Shown here piece by piece: positions 24,191 through 33,695 of a stretch of DNA of 64,000 nucleotides. Within the stretch, counting starts at the first letter, position 1. The number at the start of each line of letters is the position of its first letter. The stretch comes from Paracidovorax wautersii (GTDB lineage: Bacteria > Pseudomonadota > Gammaproteobacteria > Burkholderiales > Burkholderiaceae_C): NCBI RefSeq assembly GCF_900113035.1, contig NZ_FONX01000020.1, positions 1 through 64,000 of the forward strand. The letters run 5' to 3'. A model generated the notes under the pieces. The model was not told the origin of the DNA and ran no database searches. It saw nothing but the letters and a program-made list of their open reading frames with translations. The position numbers and the translations under genes were made by a program.

Positions 24191-25504
24191 TCAGGAGCCC
24201 AGCACCGCGCCCGCCGCGTCCATCAGCTCCCCGGCGTGCGACAGCGCGAAGAGCAGCAGCCCCACCAGCCCGCCCACCACCGTGCCGTTGATGCGGATGT
24301 ACTGCAGGTCGCGGCCGATGTGCAGTTCCGCCAGGCGCGCCATCTCGCGTGCGTCCCAGCGCTCGACGGTGGCGCGGATGTGGTCGGCCACCGAGCGCGA
24401 TACATCGGGTGCCCACTGGGCGGCCCAGAGTTCGAGCCGCACGTTCAGGCGCACGCGCAGCGCGGCATCGCCGGCCAGCGACATGCCCAGCCACTGGCCC
24501 ATGGCGGCCACCTGGCGCGAGACTTCGGAATGCTCGTCGTTCAGGTCGCGGCGCAGCGCCTCGCGCACCCGGCCCCAGAGCTCCGCCACATAGGCGCCGA
24601 GCTTGGGGTCGTCCTGCAGATAGGCGCGGATCTCTTCGCCGCGCCGCGCCCAGTCCGGGTCGGTCTGCAGCCGGTCCACCAGGCGCTGCATGGCGGTGTC
24701 CAGCGTGTCGCGCAGCTGGTGGTGCGGGTCCTTGGCGACCTCCTCGAGCAGGCTCTCGATGGCATGGGCGATGGCGCCCGCGCCCTTGGCGCCCAGCCAG
24801 TCGGTGGGCAGCACCTTTTCCTTCAGCGGATGCTCGCGCCGGATCCACTGCACCAGCGTGTCGGCGATGAAGGCGCGCGTCTCGGCCGACTGCAGCATGC
24901 CGCCCAGGCGCAGCAGCAGGTCGTCGAGCAGCGCCTGGTGGCGCCCGCCCTGGGTGAGCGCGCCCAGGGCCGCGCCCATCGAGCGGCTGAGGTCGATGCG
25001 CCCGAGGAGCGCGCGCGCCGCCTGGCCCAGCAGTTCCTGGATCTTGGTGTCTTCCACCGTGTCGAGCGCGGCGGCGGCCAGGCGCGCCACCTGCCGGCCC
25101 AGCAGGCCGGCGTTGGCCGGCGCGGTGAGCCACTGCGCCAGCATGTCGGCCGGGTCGTGCCGGCGGATCATGCTGACCAGCGAGGGCGCGTCGAGGAATT
25201 CCCCGCGCACGAACTCGGCCAGGTTGCCGCCAATGCGGTCCTTGTTGCGGGCGATGATGTCGGTGTGCCCGCCGACCCAGGGCAGCGGGATGCGGCGGAA
25301 CAGCGCGGAGACGGCGAACCAGTCGGCGAGCGCGCCGACCAGGGCGGCCTCGGCCACGGCGCGAATGCAGTCCACGGCCAGGCCGCGCGGGAAGAGATAG
25401 GTGGCGGCGAACACCGCCACCACCATCAGCAGCAGGCCGGTGGCCTGGCGCTTGGCGCGCTGCAGCAGCGCTTCTTGATCCTGTCGGGGGGCTTGCAACG
25501 GCAT
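24191..25504 (-). CDS. DUF445 domain membrane protein, paralogue 2
   Basis: A 437-residue relative of the gene at 20503-21801. It shares GALADWFAVSALFRRIPLP, NKDRIGGNLAEFVRGEFLD, HPLKEKVLPTDWLGAKGAGA and the end IGRDLQYIRINGTVVGGLVG, with a membrane helix at each terminus. By eye the match to paralogue 1 runs over the whole length, so this is a duplication within the family rather than domain sharing. The start ATG 25504 gives MPLQAPRQDQEALLQRAKRQ before the first helix. It is transcribed away from the aminotransferase gene's end and is monocistronic. Function unknown. Confidence 0.88.
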   Translation of the reverse strand: MPLQAPRQDQEALLQRAKRQATGLLLMVVAVFAATYLFPRGLAVDCIRAVAEAALVGALADWFAVSALFRRIPLPWVGGHTDIIARNKDRIGGNLAEFVRGEFLDAPSLVSMIRRHDPADMLAQWLTAPANAGLLGRQVARLAAAALDTVEDTKIQELLGQAARALLGRIDLSRSMGAALGALTQGGRHQALLDDLLLRLGGMLQSAETRAFIADTLVQWIRREHPLKEKVLPTDWLGAKGAGAIAHAIESLLEEVAKDPHHQLRDTLDTAMQRLVDRLQTDPDWARRGEEIRAYLQDDPKLGAYVAELWGRVREALRRDLNDEHSEVSRQVAAMGQWLGMSLAGDAALRVRLNVRLELWAAQWAPDVSRSVADHIRATVERWDAREMARLAELHIGRDLQYIRINGTVVGGLVGLLLFALSHAGELMDAAGAVLGS

Positions 25505-25565
25505 GGCCCAAAGAATAGCCGCCGGGGCGGCGCCGCGCCAAGGCGCGGCCTCTTTCCCTGCAGGG

Positions 25566-26699
25566 TCAGCGGGGGATGACCTGATCGAGCGCGGTGCGCA
25601 GGTGGCCCACGGTGCGCTCCACGTTGTGCCACTTCTCCAGCCCGAAGAGGCCGATGCGGAAGGTGCGGAAGTCCGCGCCCTCGCCGCACTGCAGCGGCAC
25701 GCCGGCAGCGGTCTGCAGGCCCACGGCGGCGAACTTGGAGCCGTTCTGGATGCCCGGGTCGGTGGTGTAGCTCACCACCACGCCGGGCGCCTTGAAGCCT
25801 TCGGCCGCCACGCTGGGCAGGCCGCGCGACTCGAGCAGCTCGCGCACCTGGGCGCCCAGGGCGATCTGCTCGGCGCGCACCTTCTCGAAGCCGTAGTCGC
25901 GGGTCTCCAGCATCACGCCCTGCAGCTGCACCAGCGCGTCGGTGGGCATGGTGGTGTGATAGGCGTGCTGGCCCTTTTCGTAGCCTTCGGCGATCTGCAT
26001 CCACTTCTTCAGGTCGCACGAGAAGCTGGAGCTCTGCGTGCCTTCGATGGCCTCGCGGGCGCGCTCGCTCAGCATCACCATGGCGCAGCAGGGCGAACCG
26101 CTCCAGCCCTTCTGCGGGGCGCTGATGAGCACGTCCACGCCGGTGGCGCGCATGTCCACCCACATGGCGCCGGAGGCCACGCAGTCGAGCACGAAGAGCG
26201 CGCCCACCTCGTGCGCGGCGTCGGCCACGGTGCGGAGGTAGTCGTCGGGCAGGATGATGCCGCTGGCGGTTTCCACGTGCGGCGCGAAGACGACCTTGGG
26301 CCGCTCGGCGCGGATGGTGGCGGCCACCTCGTCGGCCGGGCACGGCGCCCACGGGGCCTGTGCGCCCTCGCCCTGCTGGCGGGCCTTGCACACCACCGCG
26401 CCGCCACCCAGGCCGCCGGCGTCGAAGATCTGGCTCCAGCGGTAGCTGAACCAGCCGTTGCGCACGATCAGCACCTTCTCGCGGTTGGCGAACTGGCGCG
26501 CCACGGCCTCCATGCCGAAGGTGCCGCTGCCCGGCACCAGCACGGCCGTGTGGGCGCCGTACACCTGCTTGAGCGTGGCGAGGATGTCCTGCATCACGCC
26601 GGTGAAGCGCTTGGACATGTGGTTGAGCGCGCGGTCGGTAGAGACCACCGAGAATTCGAGCAGACCGTCAGGGTCGATATGGGGCAGCAGGCCGGGCAT
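25566..26699 (-). CDS. Class V aminotransferase-fold PLP enzyme (alanine-glyoxylate/AEP-transaminase-like)
   Basis: The 377-residue enzyme begins MPGLLPHIDPDGLLEFSVV and shows the class V aminotransferase core: VPGSGTFGMEAVARQFAN (cofactor phosphate region), HVETASGIILPDDYLR, FVLDCVASGAMWVDM (the PLP-ring Asp) and the Schiff-base lysine in SAPQKGWSGSPCCAM. The closest recalled groups are serine/alanine-glyoxylate aminotransferases and 2-aminoethylphosphonate transaminase; the substrate is not determined by visible residues. No phosphonate genes are nearby. ATG 26699 was chosen because homology starts there; an upstream in-frame extension to 26846 is Gly/Pro-rich noise. Confidence 0.85.
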   Translation of the reverse strand: MPGLLPHIDPDGLLEFSVVSTDRALNHMSKRFTGVMQDILATLKQVYGAHTAVLVPGSGTFGMEAVARQFANREKVLIVRNGWFSYRWSQIFDAGGLGGGAVVCKARQQGEGAQAPWAPCPADEVAATIRAERPKVVFAPHVETASGIILPDDYLRTVADAAHEVGALFVLDCVASGAMWVDMRATGVDVLISAPQKGWSGSPCCAMVMLSERAREAIEGTQSSSFSCDLKKWMQIAEGYEKGQHAYHTTMPTDALVQLQGVMLETRDYGFEKVRAEQIALGAQVRELLESRGLPSVAAEGFKAPGVVVSYTTDPGIQNGSKFAAVGLQTAAGVPLQCGEGADFRTFRIGLFGLEKWHNVERTVGHLRTALDQVIPR

Positions 26700-26868
26700 G
26701 GAATGGTTCTCCGAATCGCAGACGAAAAAAGTCGCGGGGCAGCTTAGCACGCACCTCTTGCCGCCCGGGAGGCCCGGCGCCATGCCCCCGACGCCGCCGC
26801 GGCCGGGCCTTGCGGCCGCCTTACGATGTGCCTCTTGTTGCGCCACCTCGACAGTAAATTACCCCACC

Positions 26869-27933
<1,065 letters not shown>

Positions 27934-27938
27934 TCCAT

Positions 27939-27990
27939 TGCTCCTTTTTTGATAGCTGCATGCGCTTGATCGACAAGCGCTGCAGCCCTG
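27939..27990 (+). repeat. Intergenic hairpin repeat family A, copy 6 (best long copy)
   Basis: CTCCTTTTTTGATAGCTGCA leads into the hairpin GCGCTTG (27962-27968), loop ATCGA, CAAGCGC (27974-27980), and then TGCAGCC. This is the cleanest copy of the long form. It occupies the gap between the convergent ltaE and YggS-type genes and may terminate transcription from both sides. Confidence 0.75.
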
Positions 27991-28023
27991 AAAGGCTTGA
28001 AAGAAGGCGCTGAAGCCAGCGCC

Positions 28024-28746
28024 TCAGGCCGCCGGGTACTGCCGCCCGCCGAAGATGCCGCTGCCCACGCGGACCAGGGTGCTGCCGGCGCGCACGGCGG
28101 CGTCCAGATCGGCCGTCATGCCCAGCGACAGGGTATCGACGCCGCCCAGCCCGTCTGCGGCCAGCGCGTCGCGCACGGCCACCCACACCGCATGGGCGCG
28201 CGCATGCACGGCGCACTGCGCGTCGAAGCCTTCCACGGCGTCGGGAATGCTCATCACCCCGCGCAGCGCCAGGCGCGGCAGCCGCGCCACCGCGCGGGCC
28301 AGCGCCACGGCGTCATCCGGCGACACGCCGGCCTTGGTGGCGCCGCCGTCCACGTTGACCTGGATGCAGACCTGCAGCGGCGGCAGGCCTTCGGGCCGCT
28401 GGTCCGACAGGCGCTCGGCGATCTTGAGCCGGTCCACCGTGTGCACCCAGTCGAAATGCGTGGCCACCAGGCGCGTCTTGTTGCTCTGCAGCGGGCCGAT
28501 GCAGTGCCACTCCAGCGCGTGCGGCAGCTGCATGGCGGCCACCAGGGCCATCTTCTCGACGGCCTCCTGCACGTAGTTCTCGCCGAAGCAGCGCTGGCCG
28601 GCCAGGGCCGCCTCGCGCACCGCCTCGGGCCCGAAGGTCTTGGAAACGGCGAGCAGCGACACGCTGCCCGCATCGCGCCCGGCCGCCGCGCACGCCGCAT
28701 CGAGGCGGGTGCGTACTTGTTGGAGGTTGTTACCGATCGTCGTCAT
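28024..28746 (-). CDS. YggS/PLPBP family PLP homeostasis protein
   Basis: The 240-residue protein is the bacterial PLP-binding protein (YggS, human PLPBP), which keeps free pyridoxal phosphate low and has no known catalysis. The PLP lysine lies in SLLAVSKTFGPEAVREA (about 28-44); RCFGENYVQEAVEKM, WHCIGPLQSNKTR and the C-terminal TLSLGMTADLDAAVRAGSTLVRVG (phosphate binding) complete the alanine-racemase-like barrel. The gene is directly divergent from pilT, an arrangement common in proteobacteria. Start ATG 28746 follows the family N-terminus. Confidence 0.95.
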   Translation of the reverse strand: MTTIGNNLQQVRTRLDAACAAAGRDAGSVSLLAVSKTFGPEAVREAALAGQRCFGENYVQEAVEKMALVAAMQLPHALEWHCIGPLQSNKTRLVATHFDWVHTVDRLKIAERLSDQRPEGLPPLQVCIQVNVDGGATKAGVSPDDAVALARAVARLPRLALRGVMSIPDAVEGFDAQCAVHARAHAVWVAVRDALAADGLGGVDTLSLGMTADLDAAVRAGSTLVRVGSGIFGGRQYPAA

Positions 28747-28811
28747 AATGTTTGTTCGAGCGTATCAAACGCGCTGCGGCACCGTCATCCTCAACGACCG
28801 AGAGACCTTTC

Positions 28812-29855
28812 GTGGACATCACCCAGCTGCTCGCCTTCAGTGTGAAGAACAAGGCATCCGACCTGCATCTCTCGGCCGGCCTGCCGCCCATGATCCGCGT
28901 GCACGGCGACGTGCGGCGCATCAACGTCGAGCCGCTGGACCACAAGACGGTCCACGCCATGGTGTACGACATCATGAGCGACGCCCAGCGCAAGGTGTAT
29001 GAAGAGTTCCTCGAAATCGACTTCTCGTTCGAGATCGAGGGCCTGGCGCGCTTCCGGGTCAATGCCTTCAACCAGAACCGGGGCGCGGCCGCCGTGTTCC
29101 GCACCATCCCCAGCAAGATCCTCACGCTGGAGCAGCTCAACGCGCCCAAGATCTTCGCCGACCTGGCCATGAAGCCGCGCGGCCTGGTGTTGGTGACCGG
29201 CCCCACGGGCTCGGGCAAGTCCACCACGCTGGCGGCCATGGTCAACCACCTGAACGAAAACGAATACGGCCACATCCTGACGGTGGAAGACCCGATCGAA
29301 TTCGTGCACGAATCCAAGAAGTGCCTCATCAACCAGCGCGAAGTGGGGCCGATGACGCTCTCCTTCGCCGCCGCGCTGAAGTCCGCGCTGCGCGAGGACC
29401 CGGACGCCATCCTGGTGGGCGAAATGCGCGATCTCGAAACCATCCGCCTGGCCATGACGGCGGCCGAGACGGGCCACCTGGTCTTCGGCACGCTGCACAC
29501 CTCCAGCGCCGCCAAGACCATCGACCGGATCATCGACGTGTTCCCGGCCGAAGAGAAGGAGATGGTCCGCGCCATGCTGTCCGAATCGCTGCAGGCCGTG
29601 ATCTCGCAGACCCTGTGCAAGACCAAGGACGGCTCGGGCCGCGTGGCGGCGCACGAGATCATGCTGGGCACCAGCGCCATCCGCAACCTGATCCGCGAGG
29701 CCAAGGTGGCGCAGATGTACTCCACCATCCAGACCAGCAGCGGCGTGGGCATGCAGACCCTGGACCAGAACCTCACCGACCTGGTCCGCCGCAACGTCAT
29801 CAGCCCGGCCGAGGCGCGCGGCAAGGCCAAGATCCCCGAGAACTTCCTGGGTTGA
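28812..29855 (+). CDS. pilT: Type IV pilus retraction ATPase PilT
   Basis: PilT is the hexameric ATPase that powers type IV pilus retraction and twitching at the inner-membrane base. The 347-residue product starts VDITQLLAFSVKNKASDLHL, then TGPTGSGKSTTLAAMVNHLN (Walker A), the Asp box LTVEDPIEFVHESKK, Walker B DAILVGEMRDLETI, and the His box TGHLVFGTLHTSSAA. The C-terminal AIRNLIREAKVAQMYSTIQT is the PilT-specific retraction element (AIRNLIRE). I place the start at GTG 28812, preceded by GAGAG, because the family begins at (M/V)DITQLL; an upstream ATG at 28752 adds 20 residues. It is the first of three genes with the cyclic-nucleotide-domain gene and pilU. Confidence 0.96.
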   Translation: MDITQLLAFSVKNKASDLHLSAGLPPMIRVHGDVRRINVEPLDHKTVHAMVYDIMSDAQRKVYEEFLEIDFSFEIEGLARFRVNAFNQNRGAAAVFRTIPSKILTLEQLNAPKIFADLAMKPRGLVLVTGPTGSGKSTTLAAMVNHLNENEYGHILTVEDPIEFVHESKKCLINQREVGPMTLSFAAALKSALREDPDAILVGEMRDLETIRLAMTAAETGHLVFGTLHTSSAAKTIDRIIDVFPAEEKEMVRAMLSESLQAVISQTLCKTKDGSGRVAAHEIMLGTSAIRNLIREAKVAQMYSTIQTSSGVGMQTLDQNLTDLVRRNVISPAEARGKAKIPENFLG

Positions 29856-29925
29856 GCCGGCCCGGGCGCGCCTGCGCGGCCCGCTGCACGCCAGCTACCG
29901 CCCTGCACAGACCGCCCACCGCCCC

Positions 29926-30588
29926 ATGAAAGGCATCCTCGGCCTCCTGAAGCCCCGCGCGCGCCACGGCGCGGCAGGCCCCGCCGGCACACCACCGCAG
30001 GCGGCCGAAGCCGCCCCGCCCTCCACGCTCTTCGCCACCGCCTTCGCCGGCCAGGGCGTGGACAGCACCATGCTCGTGCCCTGGGAGGCCCGCGCCGTCG
30101 AGGTCGGCGCCCGGCGCCTGCCGGCACGCCAGGGCGGCCGGCAGCTGCAGGCCCTCTGGGCGCAGGACCGGTACATGGCGCTGCTGGGCCCGCAGGCCAT
30201 CGAGCGCATGGAGCGCTTCTTCGACTTCGCCGCCCTGCCCGCCCACCGCGACGTGGTCCGCCAGGACGAATACGGCAACTTCATGGTCGTGCTGCTCTCG
30301 GGCACCATCGCCGTGGACCGTGCGCAGCCCTGGGGCGAGCAACTGCGCCTGGCCGAGGCCCGGCCGGGCGACATCCTGGGCGAGATGTCGCTGCTCGACG
30401 GCGGCAGCCGCTTTTCCGCCTGCACCACGCTCACCGACTGCCAGGTGGCCGTGCTGGGCGCCGAGGCGCTGGATGCGATGATGGCCGAAGACCCGCAGCT
30501 CGCCGCCGGCCTGGTCGCCCTGCTGGCACGCAAACTGTCGCTGCGGCTGCGCCTGGTGAGCGCACGCCTGAGCGAGGGTCCAAAATGA
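29926..30588 (+). CDS. Cyclic nucleotide-binding domain protein between pilT and pilU
   Basis: The 220-residue cytosolic protein has a disordered Ala/Pro-rich N-terminus (to about 40) and a C-terminal cyclic nucleotide-binding (cNMP) fold from about 95: FFDFAALPAHRDVVRQDEYG, then the phosphate-binding cassette GDILGEMSLLDGGSRFSACT with Gly152-Glu153 and Arg162, the two residues that normally hold the ribose hydroxyl and the phosphate. A terminal helix follows, but there is no DNA-binding domain, so it is not a CRP-type regulator. Position between pilT (70 bases upstream) and pilU (75 bases downstream) suggests a ligand-gated modulator of pilus retraction; that is inference. Confidence 0.82.
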   Translation: MKGILGLLKPRARHGAAGPAGTPPQAAEAAPPSTLFATAFAGQGVDSTMLVPWEARAVEVGARRLPARQGGRQLQALWAQDRYMALLGPQAIERMERFFDFAALPAHRDVVRQDEYGNFMVVLLSGTIAVDRAQPWGEQLRLAEARPGDILGEMSLLDGGSRFSACTTLTDCQVAVLGAEALDAMMAEDPQLAAGLVALLARKLSLRLRLVSARLSEGPK

Positions 30589-30666
30589 GGGGCCACGCAC
30601 GCGCGCCATCGCGCATGCCCGCCCCGACCCACCCCACCCGCCAACCCAATCTGTGGAGACCGTTTG

Positions 30667-31803
30667 ATGGAACGCGATCAGGCCAGTAAATTCATCAACG
30701 ACCTGCTCAAGCTCATGGTGAGCCGGGGCGGGAGCGACCTGTTCATCACGGCGGACTTCCCCCCCGCCATCAAGGTGGACGGAAAGGTCACCAAGGTGTC
30801 GCCCCAGCCGCTGACGCCTGCGCACACCATGACGCTGGCGCGCTCGGTGATGAGCGACAAGCAGGTGGCGGACTTCGAGCGCACCAAGGAATCGAACTTC
30901 GCCATCTCGCCCGCGGGCATCGGCCGCTTCCGGGTCAACGCCTTCCTGCAGCAGGGCCGCGTGGGCATGGTGCTGCGCACCATCCCGCTGCAGGTGCCCA
31001 CCATCGACGGGCTGAACATGCCGCAGGTGCTCAAGGAAGTCGCCATGACCAAGCGCGGCCTGTGCATCCTGGTGGGCGCCACCGGCTCGGGCAAGTCCAC
31101 CACGCTGGCGGCCATGGTGGACTGGCGCAACGAGAACTCCTACGGCCACATCGTCACGGTCGAAGACCCGATCGAATTCGTCCACCCGCACAAGAACTGC
31201 GTGGTCACGCAGCGCGAGGTGGGCCTGGACACCGACAGCTGGGAGGCGGCGCTCAAGAACACGCTGCGCCAGGCCCCCGACGTGATCCTGATGGGCGAGA
31301 TCCGCGACCGCGAGACCATGGAGCACGCCATCGCGTTCTCCGAAACCGGCCACCTGTGCCTGGCCACGCTGCACGCCAACAGCGCCAACCAGGCGCTGGA
31401 CCGCATCGTCAACTTCTTCCCCGAAGACCGGCGCGCCCAGGTGCTGATGGATCTGTCGCTCAACCTGCGCGGCATGATCTCGCAGCGCCTCATCCCCAAG
31501 CAGGACGGCAAGGGCCGCGCCGCGGCGGCCGAGATCCTGCTCAACACGCCGCTCATCTCCGATCTGATCTTCAAGGGCGAAGTGGCCGAGATCAAGGAGA
31601 TCATGAAGAAGAGCCGCAACCTGGGCATGCAGACCTTCGACCAGGCGCTGTTCGACTTGTTCGAGGCCCATCAGATCACCTACGAAGACGCGCTGCGCAA
31701 TGCCGACTCGGTCAACGACCTGCGGCTGCAGATCAAGCTGGGCAGCCAGCGTGCGCGCTCGAGCGACCTGGCCTCGGGCACCGAGCACTTCGCCATCGTC
31801 TGA
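30667..31803 (+). CDS. pilU: Type IV pilus retraction-associated ATPase PilU
   Basis: PilU is the PilT paralogue that adds force to retraction. The 378-residue protein starts MERDQASKFINDLLKLMVSR, followed by GGSDLFITADFPPAIKVDG, Walker A VGATGSGKSTTLAAMVDWRN, the Asp box VTVEDPIEFVHPHKN, Walker B DVILMGEIRDRETM and the His box TGHLCLATLHANSANQ. The length (378 against 347 for PilT) and the lack of the AIRNLIRE element separate it from PilT. ATG 30667 is preferred to the TTG three bases before it. Confidence 0.95.
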   Translation: MERDQASKFINDLLKLMVSRGGSDLFITADFPPAIKVDGKVTKVSPQPLTPAHTMTLARSVMSDKQVADFERTKESNFAISPAGIGRFRVNAFLQQGRVGMVLRTIPLQVPTIDGLNMPQVLKEVAMTKRGLCILVGATGSGKSTTLAAMVDWRNENSYGHIVTVEDPIEFVHPHKNCVVTQREVGLDTDSWEAALKNTLRQAPDVILMGEIRDRETMEHAIAFSETGHLCLATLHANSANQALDRIVNFFPEDRRAQVLMDLSLNLRGMISQRLIPKQDGKGRAAAAEILLNTPLISDLIFKGEVAEIKEIMKKSRNLGMQTFDQALFDLFEAHQITYEDALRNADSVNDLRLQIKLGSQRARSSDLASGTEHFAIV

Positions 31804-31903
31804 GCCCAAGCTCTTTCGCCTGTCCTCCTTTCCCGCCGCCGGCCCGCTGTTGCACGGGCCGGCCGGCCTTGTCCCTGGATTTTCCCTGGAGCCCCTACCC
31901 GCC

Positions 31904-32845
31904 ATGCCGAGCACGAACCCCCGCAGCTACGAAACCACCTCTCCCGCCAAGGTCGCCTTCCTGGGCCTGGGCGTCATGGGCTACCCCATGGCCGGCCACC
32001 TGGCGCTGGCCGGCAACGCCGTCACCGTCTACAACCGCACCGCGGCCAAATCCATCGCCTGGGCCGAGGAATTCGCAAGCGCGGGCGCCGGCGCGGTGAA
32101 ACACGCCGCCACGCCGCGCGAGGCGGCGCAGGGCGCCGACATCGTCTTCTGCTGCGTGGGCAACGACGACGACCTGCGTTCGGTGGTGCTGGGGGCGGAC
32201 GGCGCCTTCGCCGGCATGCAGCCGGGCGCCATCTTCGTGGACCACACCACGGCCTCGGCCGAGGTGGCGCGCGAGCTGTACAAGGCCGCGCGCACGCTGG
32301 GCCTGCAGTTCATCGATGCACCCGTCTCCGGCGGCCAGGCAGGCGCCCAGAACGGCCAGCTCACGGTGATGTGCGGCGGCGATGCGGCCGCCTTCGACGC
32401 CGTGCGGCCCACGGCCATGGCCTATTCGCGCGCCTGCACCCTCATCGGCGACAGCGGCGCGGGCCAGCTGGCCAAGATGGTCAACCAGATCTGCATCGCC
32501 GGCATCGTGCAAGGCCTGTCGGAGGCCGTGGCCTTCGGCCAGCATGCCGGGCTGGACATGCCGCTGGTGCTCGACGTGATCGGCAAGGGCGCGGCCCAGA
32601 GCTGGCAGATGGACAACCGCGGCAAGTCCATGGTGGAGGGCCGCTTCGACTTCGGCTTCGCCGTGGACTGGATGCGCAAGGACCTGGGCCTGGTGCTGGA
32701 CGAGGCCCACCGCAACGGCGCGCGCCTGCCCGTGACGGCGCTGGTGGACCAGTTCTATGCCGACGTGCAGCAGGCCGGCGGCGCCCGCTGGGACACCTCC
32801 AGCCTCATCACCCGGCTGGGCGTGAAGAAGAAGCCACAGGCCTGA
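31904..32845 (+). CDS. NAD(P)-dependent 3-hydroxyisobutyrate dehydrogenase-type oxidoreductase
   Basis: The 313-residue protein is a beta-hydroxyacid dehydrogenase: the dinucleotide-binding loop AFLGLGVMGYPMAGHLALAG (about 17-36), the substrate motif IDAPVSGGQAGAQNGQLTVM and the catalytic lysine in GAGQLAKMVNQICIAG. Relatives oxidise 3-hydroxyisobutyrate or reduce tartronate semialdehyde or succinic semialdehyde; the glyoxylate-reductase-like GKGAAQSWQMDNRG leaves the substrate open. No valine or glycolate pathway gene is adjacent. ATG 31904 is the only start that fits; homology begins at about residue 15. Confidence 0.88.
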   Translation: MPSTNPRSYETTSPAKVAFLGLGVMGYPMAGHLALAGNAVTVYNRTAAKSIAWAEEFASAGAGAVKHAATPREAAQGADIVFCCVGNDDDLRSVVLGADGAFAGMQPGAIFVDHTTASAEVARELYKAARTLGLQFIDAPVSGGQAGAQNGQLTVMCGGDAAAFDAVRPTAMAYSRACTLIGDSGAGQLAKMVNQICIAGIVQGLSEAVAFGQHAGLDMPLVLDVIGKGAAQSWQMDNRGKSMVEGRFDFGFAVDWMRKDLGLVLDEAHRNGARLPVTALVDQFYADVQQAGGARWDTSSLITRLGVKKKPQA

Positions 32846-32870
32846 AGGCCACGCGGGCGGCGGCCCGGCA

Positions 32871-32887
32871 GCGCCCAGGGCGGGCGC
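32871..32887. terminator. GC hairpin between convergent genes
   Basis: GCGCCC (32871-32876) and GGGCGC (32882-32887) pair around AGGGC in the 64-bp gap between the dehydrogenase gene and the convergent dolP. No T-tract; position supports a terminator role only weakly. Confidence 0.3.
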
Positions 32888-32909
32888 GCCGGCCACCTTG
32901 CCCGGCGGA

Positions 32910-33695
32910 TCAGCGCACCGGCTGCGTCACCACGCCCGTGACGGCCGGCGTGGGCAGCGGGGCCAGCGGCGTGGCCTGCACGCCCGAGGCCGCCGGGGCG
33001 GACATTGCAGGCGCTGCCGCCGGCGGCGTGCTGGCGGCGGCCGGGTCCTGCACCACGGGTGCGGGCTGGCGGGCATTGAGGGCCGCATTGCTGCGCGCCA
33101 GCTCCTCTTCCGAGACGATCTCGAACACCCGCACCACCTTGCGCACGCCGCTCACGCCGCGGGCGATGTCGGTGGCGCGGTTGGCCTCGCGCGAGGTCAC
33201 GCGGCCCATCAGATAGACCACGTCGCGCTCGGTCACCACCGTGAAGGCATTGGCGACCAGATCCTTGGCATCGACCAGGCTGGCGCGCACCTTGCCGGTG
33301 ATGAAGGTGTCGTTGGTGCGCTGGCTGAGGGACGAAGGCGGCATCACGCCCACTTCGTTGACCACGGAGCGCACGTTCTCCACGCCCTGCGCGATCTGCT
33401 CGACGCGCTGCTTGTCCTCGGCGCGCTCGGCCTCGCCCGTCAGCAGCACCTGGCGGTTGAAGCTGGTGACGTTGACGTGGACGCGGTCGCCCAGGGCTTC
33501 GCGGATGCGGTTGGCGGTGCGCAGCTCGATGCCCTCATCCTCCACCTGCGTGCCGGTGGTGCGGCGGTCGGTCGCCACCAGGGCGCCCATCACCGCGCCG
33601 CCGCCGATCAGGACGGGCGCGCAGGCCGACAGCGCAGCAGCCAGCGCAGCGGTGCTGCAGACGAGGCACATCGTGCGGGACAACGGGAATTTCAT
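32910..33695 (-). CDS. dolP: BON domain outer-membrane lipoprotein (DolP/YraP family)
   Basis: The 261-residue protein has a lipoprotein signal (TAALAAALSAC, lipobox LSAC at about 22-25), then two BON domains (about 55-125, with ELRTANRIREALGDRVHVNV; and about 130-200, with ITGKVRASLVDAKDLVANAF and TVVTERDVVYLMGRVTSREA), and an extra Pro/Ala-rich tail of about 60 residues. E. coli DolP lacks that tail. Family members bind anionic phospholipids and maintain outer-membrane integrity. ATG 33695 overlaps the stop of the SIS-domain gene (ATGA), so the two are co-translated. Confidence 0.88.
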   Translation of the reverse strand: MKFPLSRTMCLVCSTAALAAALSACAPVLIGGGAVMGALVATDRRTTGTQVEDEGIELRTANRIREALGDRVHVNVTSFNRQVLLTGEAERAEDKQRVEQIAQGVENVRSVVNEVGVMPPSSLSQRTNDTFITGKVRASLVDAKDLVANAFTVVTERDVVYLMGRVTSREANRATDIARGVSGVRKVVRVFEIVSEEELARSNAALNARQPAPVVQDPAAASTPPAAAPAMSAPAASGVQATPLAPLPTPAVTGVVTQPVR

